A stretch of 33,240 nucleotides of DNA from Zancudomyces culisetae. Taxonomy: Eukaryota; Kickxellomycota; Harpellomycetes; Harpellales; Legeriomycetaceae. Made by a program: the position numbers and the translations under genes. The stretch spans positions 1 to 33,240 of the forward strand of contig LSSK01000416.1 of the NCBI GenBank assembly GCA_001969505.1, read 5' to 3'. Position 1 is the first letter of the stretch, and each line of letters opens with the position of its first letter. The notes beneath the pieces are model-generated. The model saw only the letters and a program-made list of their open reading frames with translations. It did no database searches and was not told the origin of the DNA. Positions 1 through 9,187 of the stretch are shown here, in pieces.

Positions 1-762
1 TATACTAATGAATTATTAGTTATCCAATAATAGGCTATATATCTTTATATCCATTAGAAGAGCTCCCACTATTTTTAATAAAAAAGAAAACATTACACAG
101 CAATGAGCCATGCCATTCATTGATAAGCAGAACTGCAGGGAAAATTGATACTGAAACAGGGTGCAGAAAATATATATTTACTGCAGAGTATGTCTTTTAC
201 CCTCTGCCCCGCCCTCTACTCCCTACCTGTCCGACCAATAGTTTGCAACATTATGATTTTCATGACGCAGGCAAATGTGTCCGTGTACACTATGACATAT
301 ATATACTCTTGGCAAGTATGAGCAGTTTTCCTCTCAACTTTACAAGAGCATAGTATGATCTGATACTAGTTAAACCCTTTTCGGGTTGATTTTTTTTTCT
401 TGCGTGTTCCAGCTCTTTATACTTTATGAGCCTCTTAGAATTACCATTCACTGAAAATCCCGGCTTCTAGCAAATGCTCATTATTCATCATTTCTAATTT
501 TCATGTAAAAAAAAAAAAAAATTTTTTTTTTGTTTTGATCCAACTTTAGTGTTTAATAAAAAAAAGATACATTTATGTGTTTAAGAAAAAAGCTAAAATA
601 CATAAACTAACAATTTGGCAAGTGTAGAGCAATTCAAAAGCATTCCTGGGCACAAGGAGTCAGAAGATCCCAAGAAGTAGAAAAATAAATAGGACGCCAT
701 ATAGATAATACCATATGACCAAGTGTAAAATAAAGTTTGTCGACGGGTACCTTTGCATAAAG
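1..762. other. Left-end noncoding stretch upstream of REX4
   Basis: No recognisable coding sequence was found on either strand; the open frames are short and show no family motif. The stretch is AT-rich. It holds a junction of 15 A followed by 10 T at 507-531, the sort of rigid A/T tract often found in nucleosome-depleted yeast promoters. The part next to 763 should contain the REX4 promoter. No tRNA-like A and B boxes were seen. Confidence 0.5.
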
Positions 763-2207
763 ATGGAGAATTGGAAGAAGCTTCAAAAAGTAAGTCTAAG
801 CAAGTACATATAGCTACTATCAAATAACACTTTGCTCTATTCCTTTCTCTTTTGCTCTGTTTTTCCTTCTATTTCTAAGTCGGCGAGAAAAAAAGTTTGA
901 TTTACACAATTTGAGCTAGTAATTAGTGATAAGTAGGAGGCACAATTATAGCTCAAATTTACATTGTCTGAATTAAAAAACTGAGATATAGTAATGGGGA
1001 TCGTTACAGAAGAGATCAAACAAACAAAACATTGCATAGAGATAAAGCGAGAGGAATGTCATAAATTATCAGTTAATACCAAAAGAAACAAGCTTAATAT
1101 AACATTTTTCAATTTTATTTCTACGCTTAGGTAATGAAGAAGGAGATTTTGAAAAAAGAGTCGGCTAAAAAGAAGAAAAGAGAAGAGTCAATCAATGGTA
1201 AAGGAGAAAAGATTAAGAAAGCAATAAAAGAAGAAGTGAAAAAAAGAAGGGACGAAAAACTGGAAAGTGAGGAAGAAAAGGCCCAGGAAAGTGCAGAAGT
1301 TAGCATTGAGCATATCAATAGTGCCACCGGAAATGCTAAAGTAGATGTGTTACTGCAATATCTACAGGCCAAGATGCCAAAAAATACTCCTACCGAGTGG
1401 TTTACATTTTTAGAAACCATCGAGAAGGTGGGGCGAACCAAACGGATAATAGAGAAGATGAATAGCAAGGACGAATACCACGTAGATGTTGAGATCAAAC
1501 TGGATTCTAATGGATCAACCATTGAAAAAATTGTGGTATATTTGAAGAACAAAGTTACAACTGAGCTCAAGACATTTAATCTAAAAAATGGTAAACAGCA
1601 AAATGGTAATACACATAATGTTGAAGATGAGGAAGAGGCCAAAAAACATCAAACTGGGAAGTTTTTGGCTATTGATTGTGAAATGGTGGGTACAAAAACT
1701 GCCGATGGACGACTGCTTAGTGAATTAGCAAGAGTTAGTATTGTAAACTTTTATGGCAAAGTAGTGATGGACAAATATGTAAAGCCGAAGAATAAGGTTT
1801 ATGACTACCGAACGTGGGTTAGTGGTATTAAACCAAAACATCTACAGGGCGCGGCTTCGTTTGCCCAAGTTCAGGCTGAAGTTAAAAGCTTGATAGTTGA
1901 CAAAACACTTGTGGGGCATGATATTAAGCACGATTTAAAGTCGTTGCACCTGAAACATTCACTGGAACTTATCAGAGACACTAGCAGATACCATCACTTT
2001 AGAAAACACGCAAACAACAAGACACCAGGATTGAAAAAGTTGGCTCTTCTTGAATTGGGATTGAAGGTACAAGCTGGTGAACACGATTCGGTTGATGATG
2101 CACTTATTACTATGCTATTATTTAGAAAGGTTAAGCCAGAATGGGATTTGTTGGTGAAGAAGAAGGCTCGCGTAAAGGTCAAGAGAGTTGAGAGAGCAGT
2201 AGGATAA
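763..2207 (+). CDS. REX4: RNA exonuclease Rex4, DEDDh family
   Basis: Two exons are proposed, 763-789 and 1131-2207, giving 367 residues. Exon 1 encodes MENWKKLQK, which fits the SNWKKLQ-like N-terminus usual in Rex4 proteins. It ends at a perfect GTAAGT donor (790-795), and the intron closes at TTAG (1130) in phase 0. An annotation starting at the ATG at 1134 would lose this conserved start. After a lysine-rich, probably nucleolar, N-terminus, the exonuclease domain spans about residues 185-350. Acidic residues D191 and E193 lie in AIDCEMVG, D273 in GHDIKHDL, and H327 and D332 in EHDSVDDA, so the DEDDh catalytic set is complete. Rex4 proteins are nuclear 3'-5' exonucleases linked to pre-rRNA processing. 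The protein is longer than the S. cerevisiae one (about 289 residues) because of about 100 extra residues (roughly 70-170) between the basic tail and the nuclease. It converges on IRE1 with a 275-bp gap. Confidence 0.93.
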
Positions 2208-2482
2208 ACTTATGGGAATGAATGAGGAGGGAGGGTGTGATAGATTATGAGGGAAGGGTGTTGGTTTTTAGATTACTTCAACATGCCCTAATATCCATCT
2301 TTACAATTATTTTTGTTTGTGTTTATTATTTTTTTTTGTTAAATGGTAAGTGATAAAGCAATATAATAAATAACTTTTTCATTTTCTTTGTTGGTTTCAT
2401 CCACATAGATGTACTACAGAAATAAGAAAATAATAGGGAGAAAGAGAGAAAGGGAAGTAATAAGATCATCTAATCTATCGGG

Positions 2483-5400
2483 TCAATACATTTTGGTTAT
2501 ACTTGGGTCAAAATAAGGACGGAAAACACCATCACTCCACATTGGTTTGTTATCCAATACAAAATAATAGCAGTGCAGTAATAGGTTAGGATATCTTGAT
2601 TCGAAATATTGCCAAAACCCGTCGGGTAATTCTCCCAAACTAGCTTTAAGTTCTGGCTCCAAATCCTGGTAGTGGTGTTTTTTGTTTCTAATAACCCGTA
2701 ACAAATCTCGCAATTTATAAAAATTGTACCGACGGATTGTTTTGACAATATCTGCCCGCAAGTTTTTATCGAGTCTTCGTACCCAACTGCCCCCGCCACC
2801 ACCTCCACTACTACCCCCAGTAGTAGTACCAGTATTATTGCCGTTTGTGCTATTCCCGTTAAGCTCAGACCGTTGTTGCTGTTGTTGTTGGCGCCGACCA
2901 AACGTGTTAAAGTTATCGTGGTAGTTTTCGGCTGTTAGTGGAGTGGTATATCCCAATACAAATTCACTACCCTTTTCAAATTCTAGTAGCAGTTTGATTG
3001 CTGTAGAGACAGCATTTTCTGCCTCAATCTCCCTCACCATTTCGGTATCTTTTGCCGATTCAGAAGCACTTATGGTCTCACATGCATTTCTATTATGATT
3101 TTCAAGCTGCACTGTTGAGCTGGATTCTTGTACAAGTGAATCTGTCTTTTCTATAAATTCTGGTCCTGGTTGAAACCCTACACTTGATTCTTGACTATCT
3201 TCTGTTGCTGTGGGCTGGAGAAGATCTTGATCAGTGGGCTGATCTACACATCCGCTTTTATTTTGTACAGTCTCGTTTTGAGTAGAGTTATCGCTACCAT
3301 CTGGATCATTATCAGCAACATCCTCGTCTTCTACTTGCTCATTTAGCAATTCAAACATGTTTTTACTTTTAGAAGCAGCAGCATCTGGAGCTTTGCTCTT
3401 TGTTTTTGTGCTAGATTTTCCCTTTGCTTTTCCTTTTCCTTTGGGTTTAGAATTGTTGTTGTTTTGCGCTTTTTCTGATTTTGCTTTTGAATTTCCTCGT
3501 GAATGAGGTGTCGCTTTGTTAAGGGATTGTTGGGTAGAATTTTTGGTGTTGCTATTATTATTGTAGCTGGATATGCTTGAATTTTGGTATTGATTATTAT
3601 TTTTTTCAATTGGATTGTTACTGTTGGTGGTATTTATATTGATGGAATTTTTAAATATTCTTGCATAACTTTCCAATTTGTCCGATACATCCATTATAAA
3701 CATAATCTTTGCGGAGGAAGGCCAGAAATAGGGATGAACCAAAACACTCTTGACTGATGGTCTAAATTTGGGATCTTGCTGAATCATGTGGGCTATCAAA
3801 TCCTTTGCCTCCACCATCCCCTCATCGTAACCGCGTCCGATCTTGCTACCTAAATGCGATAAATCATACTCATTTCTAAGAATGCGGATCTCTCTGGCAT
3901 ATCTCTCACCAAACGGATGCCCTCCTAAAGTCAATAAATAGTAGAAAACGCATCCCAATGAAAAAACGTCTATTTTTTTGGTCATCCGTCTCACCCCCTT
4001 CTCTTCTTCAGTAGTTGGTAGATTACTAGTGTTGCTGTTAAAGATTACTGGGTTGTTGTTGAAATCCTCATTGTCAAGAATGAGTGGTTCGCCTACTCCT
4101 TGGGGCTGCTGGTCAGGATTCAAGCTTGCGATTTCTTTGCTTCTCAAGCTTCTAAACGAACCCTCAATGTATGCTGGATCTTTAAGCAATGGGTAGAGCA
4201 TAGTATTGTTTCTATCCAGGCATTCTGGGGCTCTCCATCCAACTGTTCCTGCTCCTCCACCAATAGGTCCAATTATAAACCCGCCATTACCATCATTGTT
4301 GTTGTTGCCACTTCTATCCATACCATCATGTCTAGACATGCCATAACCAGTCAACATTGTATTCAAAAATGAACTCTCGTCTTCTTTCAACATTCTACTC
4401 AACCCAAAATCACTTATTAAAATTTTAGCCGCTTTTTGGATTTCTGGTGTCACCTCATTCTCTTCAAACAGCTTTTTCTGTTGTTGTGGTGGAAGACTAA
4501 TCAGTATATTTTGGGGCTTGATGTCTCTATGCACTAGCTTTAAGTTATGTAAATGATGGAGTCCATTAGATATCTGTAATAATACATCTCTTGGCTTCAA
4601 TGATTTGTATAGTTTAGCTAGCGGTGATTCCAATGACTGTTGTTCATGTGCCACAAGACTTATAGCATCGTGTAATGATCCAATACACAGTTCCAATGCT
4701 ATATGCAGAAAACTTCCTTGTACTTCAGAACAATAATATCGTATAACATTTGGATGTGCATCTACTTCTTGTAATGCCTGAATCTCGAGTTTAGCTGATC
4801 CATAAAAATCTATTAGCAACCGCTTTACTGCAACAGGTTTGCCTTCAAACTTGCCCAGATATACCACTGTCCCATGGCTTCCGTATCCCAAAATTGTTTG
4901 TGTTATTTCCAGCTTGCTCATTACGTTGTCTTTAACTCTCTTATTCGCTATTTCACCACTCTTTTCCTCCTCCTCCTCCTCCTCCTCCTCCTCTTTCTTT
5001 TCTTTATTTGTTTTCTTTTCTCGTTGCTGTTCATTTTGTCCACCATACGTTGTTTCGGTCACCACAAGCTGGCTTTCCTCATCAATACTTTCCACATCTC
5101 CCCACCACATCTCATCAAGAGAATAATATCCAGGAACAATTATAGACACATCCTCATTCTTTTCTGTACTGTAAAGATTTGTTGAAAGTAAATACAAACT
5201 ACATATAACTATACCAAGCAATGCTTCAGCAATCGCAACCCTCGTATTCCACATCCTACCTCCATTTCCATTTCCATTTCCATTTCCACTTCTACTTCCA
5301 TGTCTTTGCCACTTATTTCGCTCGGTCTCTTTGGAAATGTTCATTCCATAAGATTTATTCGTCACATTTCCACGATTTTTCTCGAAGCCCGGTACTAGAT

Positions 5401-7687
5401 ACTCGTATGTATCTTCAGGGCAGTAAGGTAACTCCTTCTCAATCACATTTGAGTACCAATCTTCATACCACTTTTCATACCCCGATCTGAATACCGCCAA
5501 CTCATTCCTAGCACCACCATTTTCCTTTTTCAGCTCAAACTGCAGAGCTTCGTCTGTATTCACCCCTCCCCCCACATCATTGAGTTCATAGTTTCCAACT
5601 AAATTCCAGGGATATCCCCTCTCAACCTGCCGACTAAGCTGTAACTCTTTTCCCGAGTCCCCACCGCTCTCGTTTATCTCTAATTCCTCTTCCACTGCAA
5701 TCTTTCGGACAACAGAAAAGTTTTCTCTAGATATAACGAAAAGCGTATTATTCATCTTCCCCACGAACGCTGCCCAACACTTACTGCCGGCTTGACAGTT
5801 CTCCTCCCCAGAATCTTCATTTCCCACTTGGGGTTTTCCAGCACGTCCGCTGTTCGCCGCCCAAGGGTTCTTTCCGATATATGGCCCCAGCTTTTGAACA
5901 GAAACATCATTATTTTTGCCGCGGTTGTCGTCACCTTCTTCATTCATAAAACTTTTGATGTATTTTTGCTGAATCGATAATCTATGTCCCTGTGCGATAG
6001 GCCTGAGCTGTCTTTTATGTGGAACCAAAACCCATTCTTCAAGCTCCCTACCCACATCACCTCCCGTCTCGCCATCATTCTTAAAAATATTTATTTGTGT
6101 CTCCTGGTCGCCTACCAACAGTAATTTCGGTACCTGAAACAAATCAAATACATTTACAACTGCCATGCCAAGATTCCTCGTCCATATATACTCTCCCGTT
6201 TCGGCATTAGTAAGCGCGACTGCTCCATCTGTAGTCATCAATATTCGTGTAGGCATTACACCTAGATCCTTTCCATCCTTCTCTCCCTCATCCTTTCCTT
6301 CCCTACTCCCACTCCCACTCCCTTTCCTTTTCCCTTTTCCCTCTTTTTTCTCCCTTCCTTCCGTATTTCTTACCTCTGCGGTCATCATTGCCGCTTCTAA
6401 AAATCCATCCCACCTATCTACGTCAACTTCTCGATACCCCAGTTCCCACAAGAGCTTCGTACCTCTATATGACTTCGATACTCGCTCCTTATTTGTGGCT
6501 TCTTCAAATATCTTTACTCTATACTGCGACTCGCCCAATTGAATTTCATACTTTTGGTTCACGTTGGTATCTAGTAGCATTTGAGTAACTTTTCCTCCTT
6601 CATTTGACTCAAAGATCGAGTTTATACCTCCTGTAGTCACATCTATATTTACAAACCGTGTGGACTTTGTTCCGAAATACATTTTTCGTTGGGTCTTCAC
6701 TGGTGACATACGAACAAGTTCTTTTACTGTTATGGGAAGTTTAATGAGTTTTTTACTCTCATTTATCATGTATATTCTCCCTTCATCACCTGGTTCAGCA
6801 AGGTACCAGTCCTCCTCTGCGACGCTTTTATCCGTTGATGATACACCCTGTTTCTTTGGCATTTTCCGTACCCTTTCAAGCAAGCCATGATTGCTAACCC
6901 ACTCTAGCTCTTGGTTCATTTCCCAATTTTCCTCATCGACTACGTTGTAGCTAGAATCTCTCTTTTCTTTTTTCATTTTTTCATAATATTCTTTTGCCTT
7001 TTCTCCATACTCTGTCGTGTTCTTGTAATGTTCATTTTTTGTAAATACTATTGGCCCGAGCCTCGCTGCCTCCTCACTCTGCGTCCAAAGTATGGTTCCT
7101 GTGGCTCTATCAAGTCCATATATCTTTCCATCAGCAGTTATCATGATAATAACCCCAAACACCTTGACTTTGTCAAATAGTTTTTTTTGTAACTTTCTTT
7201 TATCTATTTTTTGCAATACGGCATTTTCTGGCTTTCCAAATTCCGTATCCCTATCACCTGACTCCATAGTGCGCTTATTATGCTTCGCACCCTTAAATAG
7301 GATAAGTTCTTTATTCTGTCCGATCGGATATTCGGGTTTTCCAACGGCTTCCTCTTCACATTTGCCATTGACAGAATCCCCTTTTATACAGCTAGGCTCT
7401 GTTTCCGCATGTCGTAAATTTTTCGTATCATACTTATTTAAGTTTCCAATGCCGATGTTGTGAATCGTTTCTTTGTGCTCCGAATTTGAATTCAGTATTG
7501 TATTCTCGTCACCATATTTAGCGTACGCTTCATTGCCCCAGCCATCGACTTTGATTTCATTTTTTTCTTTCTGTTTTAAATATTGCTTATTACTCTTTAA
7601 AACCGAGCCAAATTCCTTGGAAAAAATGACAAGTGAAAAGAGTAGAAGCGTAGTTAGCAACCTAATTTCAACCCGCTTCATTCTCAA
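2483..7687 (-). CDS. IRE1: Ire1: ER-stress sensor kinase and endoribonuclease
   Basis: A single exon encodes 1734 residues, against about 1115 in S. cerevisiae. There is a signal peptide (hydrophobic about 8-22). The luminal sensor has propeller-type repeats, such as GKIYGLDRATGTILWTQ near 185 and a second ending in EYIWTRNLG near 495. One transmembrane segment lies at about 813-833, preceded by a Gly-Asn repeat and followed by an acidic linker. The kinase has a glycine loop GYGSHG, K955, HRD at 1053-1055, DFG at D1093 and WRAPE near 1151. The KEN RNase keeps R1667, N1668, K1669 and H1672, equivalent to the catalytic RNKxxH of yeast Ire1, so both enzymes look active. Known role: it senses unfolded proteins in the ER and splices HAC1 mRNA. 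Oddities are a roughly 215-residue insertion (1346-1560) near the start of KEN, a second Gln/Gly/Asn-rich insertion (about 1600-1633), and inserts in the activation segment and after WRAPE. A TATA-like TTTATAAAA lies about 105 nt upstream on the coding strand. Confidence 0.96.
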   Translation of the reverse strand: MRMKRVEIRLLTTLLLFSLVIFSKEFGSVLKSNKQYLKQKEKNEIKVDGWGNEAYAKYGDENTILNSNSEHKETIHNIGIGNLNKYDTKNLRHAETEPSCIKGDSVNGKCEEEAVGKPEYPIGQNKELILFKGAKHNKRTMESGDRDTEFGKPENAVLQKIDKRKLQKKLFDKVKVFGVIIMITADGKIYGLDRATGTILWTQSEEAARLGPIVFTKNEHYKNTTEYGEKAKEYYEKMKKEKRDSSYNVVDEENWEMNQELEWVSNHGLLERVRKMPKKQGVSSTDKSVAEEDWYLAEPGDEGRIYMINESKKLIKLPITVKELVRMSPVKTQRKMYFGTKSTRFVNIDVTTGGINSIFESNEGGKVTQMLLDTNVNQKYEIQLGESQYRVKIFEEATNKERVSKSYRGTKLLWELGYREVDVDRWDGFLEAAMMTAEVRNTEGREKKEGKGKRKGSGSGSREGKDEGEKDGKDLGVMPTRILMTTDGAVALTNAETGEYIWTRNLGMAVVNVFDLFQVPKLLLVGDQETQINIFKNDGETGGDVGRELEEWVLVPHKRQLRPIAQGHRLSIQQKYIKSFMNEEGDDNRGKNNDVSVQKLGPYIGKNPWAANSGRAGKPQVGNEDSGEENCQAGSKCWAAFVGKMNNTLFVISRENFSVVRKIAVEEELEINESGGDSGKELQLSRQVERGYPWNLVGNYELNDVGGGVNTDEALQFELKKENGGARNELAVFRSGYEKWYEDWYSNVIEKELPYCPEDTYEYLVPGFEKNRGNVTNKSYGMNISKETERNKWQRHGSRSGNGNGNGNGGRMWNTRVAIAEALLGIVICSLYLLSTNLYSTEKNEDVSIIVPGYYSLDEMWWGDVESIDEESQLVVTETTYGGQNEQQREKKTNKEKKEEEEEEEEEEKSGEIANKRVKDNVMSKLEITQTILGYGSHGTVVYLGKFEGKPVAVKRLLIDFYGSAKLEIQALQEVDAHPNVIRYYCSEVQGSFLHIALELCIGSLHDAISLVAHEQQSLESPLAKLYKSLKPRDVLLQISNGLHHLHNLKLVHRDIKPQNILISLPPQQQKKLFEENEVTPEIQKAAKILISDFGLSRMLKEDESSFLNTMLTGYGMSRHDGMDRSGNNNNDGNGGFIIGPIGGGAGTVGWRAPECLDRNNTMLYPLLKDPAYIEGSFRSLRSKEIASLNPDQQPQGVGEPLILDNEDFNNNPVIFNSNTSNLPTTEEEKGVRRMTKKIDVFSLGCVFYYLLTLGGHPFGERYAREIRILRNEYDLSHLGSKIGRGYDEGMVEAKDLIAHMIQQDPKFRPSVKSVLVHPYFWPSSAKIMFIMDVSDKLESYARIFKNSININTTNSNNPIEKNNNQYQNSSISSYNNNSNTKNSTQQSLNKATPHSRGNSKAKSEKAQNNNNSKPKGKGKAKGKSSTKTKSKAPDAAASKSKNMFELLNEQVEDEDVADNDPDGSDNSTQNETVQNKSGCVDQPTDQDLLQPTATEDSQESSVGFQPGPEFIEKTDSLVQESSSTVQLENHNRNACETISASESAKDTEMVREIEAENAVSTAIKLLLEFEKGSEFVLGYTTPLTAENYHDNFNTFGRRQQQQQQRSELNGNSTNGNNTGTTTGGSSGGGGGGSWVRRLDKNLRADIVKTIRRYNFYKLRDLLRVIRNKKHHYQDLEPELKASLGELPDGFWQYFESRYPNLLLHCYYFVLDNKPMWSDGVFRPYFDPSITKMY
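3000..3650 (-). other. Low-complexity insertion inside the Ire1 nuclease domain
   Basis: This part of IRE1 encodes about 215 residues between VSDKLESYARIF and AIKLLLEFEKGSEFVLG, two segments that lie close together in other Ire1 proteins. It is Asn/Ser/Gln-rich at first. A stretch crowded with Lys follows (about residues 1395-1440, 3370-3500), then an acidic Asp/Glu/Gln/Ser-rich part. The frame stays open and in phase on both sides, and no donor or acceptor pair in phase was obvious, so it reads as protein rather than an intron. Confidence 0.75.
4966..4994 (+). repeat. CCT/CTC trinucleotide microsatellite in IRE1
   Basis: About nine to ten uninterrupted CCT units on the + strand encode a run of glutamates in the cytosolic linker of Ire1, between the membrane segment and the kinase. 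Trinucleotide runs keep the reading frame when they change in length. Confidence 0.9.
5262..5285 (+). repeat. CCATTT hexanucleotide repeat in IRE1
   Basis: Four perfect CCATTT units encode a Gly-Asn repeat on the minus strand, just on the luminal side of the Ire1 transmembrane segment. Confidence 0.9.
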
Positions 7688-9187
7688 GACCTTTTTATTT
7701 TCTTGGCTTTCTTCTTTTCTCCTTTTCTCACGCTCTGGCCTCTTAACTTGTCGAAAAAAGAATGGTGGTCTTTCAAGTGACCAAAGTTTTATAAATACAA
7801 GTAGGTAATGTGAATTAGTAATTTTGTTTCCAAATGAATTGCCATAAGTCGGTTGTTGTGGCTACTACAATGTGGGATCCAAAATCTCCTTGTATAATAT
7901 TTATTAAGCTTGGTATTTGAATATCCTATTGATTATAATAATATTCTACTTTGTAACATGAATCTACTATTACAAGTCTGCTAAACGCACGGTCTAACCT
8001 GGAGCTTATAATACATTTGGCAAATAATAGTAAAAAACAATCTGTTTTGTAATTTCGTTAAAAGAAAACGACGAGTTTGCCTTTTAAGCAAATAGGCTGA
8101 TGCAAAATAAAATCAGTAAGAAAAAAAAACAGTAATAATTGACGCAACAAGTTTCCTATTGAACAACACCAAGATTTTTTTTTCTTTTTTTCTTTTTTTG
8201 CAGGAGCTTTATGTAATTTTGGAATAAAACTGAACTGCAAATGTGAGTGTCTAATACATACCCGTAATACTTACAAAGGGATCAACTGAACCCAATAGCC
8301 AAAAACAAGTTAAGCATGGTAAAAAAAATAGATATAAACTAACAAAAAGAAAGCAAAAAAAAAAGAAGGAAAGAAAGAAATGTGAGCCCATCAACGGATC
8401 TGAGCAGTCAAAGAGTGCATGCTATTCCTATTTTTTGGTCGGTTCTTGCTGCTGCGGTTAGTTATGCCTTTCGCGTTTGTGACACTTGTATTTCTCGTCT
8501 ATCCTTTGTCATTCAATATGCGCGTTGAGTAAGGAAAATAGCCACTAACTCCATCATCGCTATACACTCTCCCCATCTCTTCCTCCTTATTTTTTTCTTC
8601 TTTCTTCATATTAACTATAGAGGAGTACAAAGTTTAATGTGTAAACAGATATTCGTTTAAACACTCATGTATTCGCATACTCACATGTCTATACAATCAT
8701 AAATCCGTACATCCACACACTAACTCGCTACTATGTTGATGTAAGCTGTATTATATAGATTTTCTTTTAGTATAATTTTTGTTCTATTGGACTTGGGAAC
8801 AGTTGATCATTGACTTTGAAATTGGTAAGTAAATTATTAGCCCAAAATTCATGGAGTTTGGGAGATGCAGTAATTATCATGTGTGGAATTCAATTGGCTA
8901 GATATGGAATCGACCAATAATCAACCCAATCGCATAAATGCATTATTCACAGGCTTTTTTTTTTGTTTAGCGAAACAAAAAAGTATATTTCCGGAATAGG
9001 GTACAAAAAAAAAATAGTACTCTAAGGCTTGAAAAAGAAGAGTTACTTAAAGGAGCGATAATGATAGTAATAAGACGAATTAGGTTAAAAAAAAATAAAT
9101 GAACTAGTTTTGAAATTACCCGAATTGAAAATAACGTGATGCTGCTTTTAAAAAAAAAATAGAAAGGAATTTGCAAACAAGCGAAGC
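7688..9187. other. Intergenic region: IRE1 promoter and forkhead 3' flank
   Basis: There is no recognisable gene in these 1.5 kb. The part next to 7688 holds a TATA-like element for IRE1 (minus strand, 7785-7797). A long purine tract runs from about 8339 to 8381, and several poly-A/T tracts lie near 8170-8200, 8955 and 9010. The small open frames show no known motif and are compositionally simple. Confidence 0.5.

Noticed and set aside
995-1136. Short upstream frame ending next to the REX4 ATG
   Set aside because: It lies inside the proposed REX4 intron and shows no conservation.
1127-1642. 171-codon minus-strand open frame
   Set aside because: Antisense of the lysine-rich part of REX4 with a Ser/Phe/Leu-biased product.
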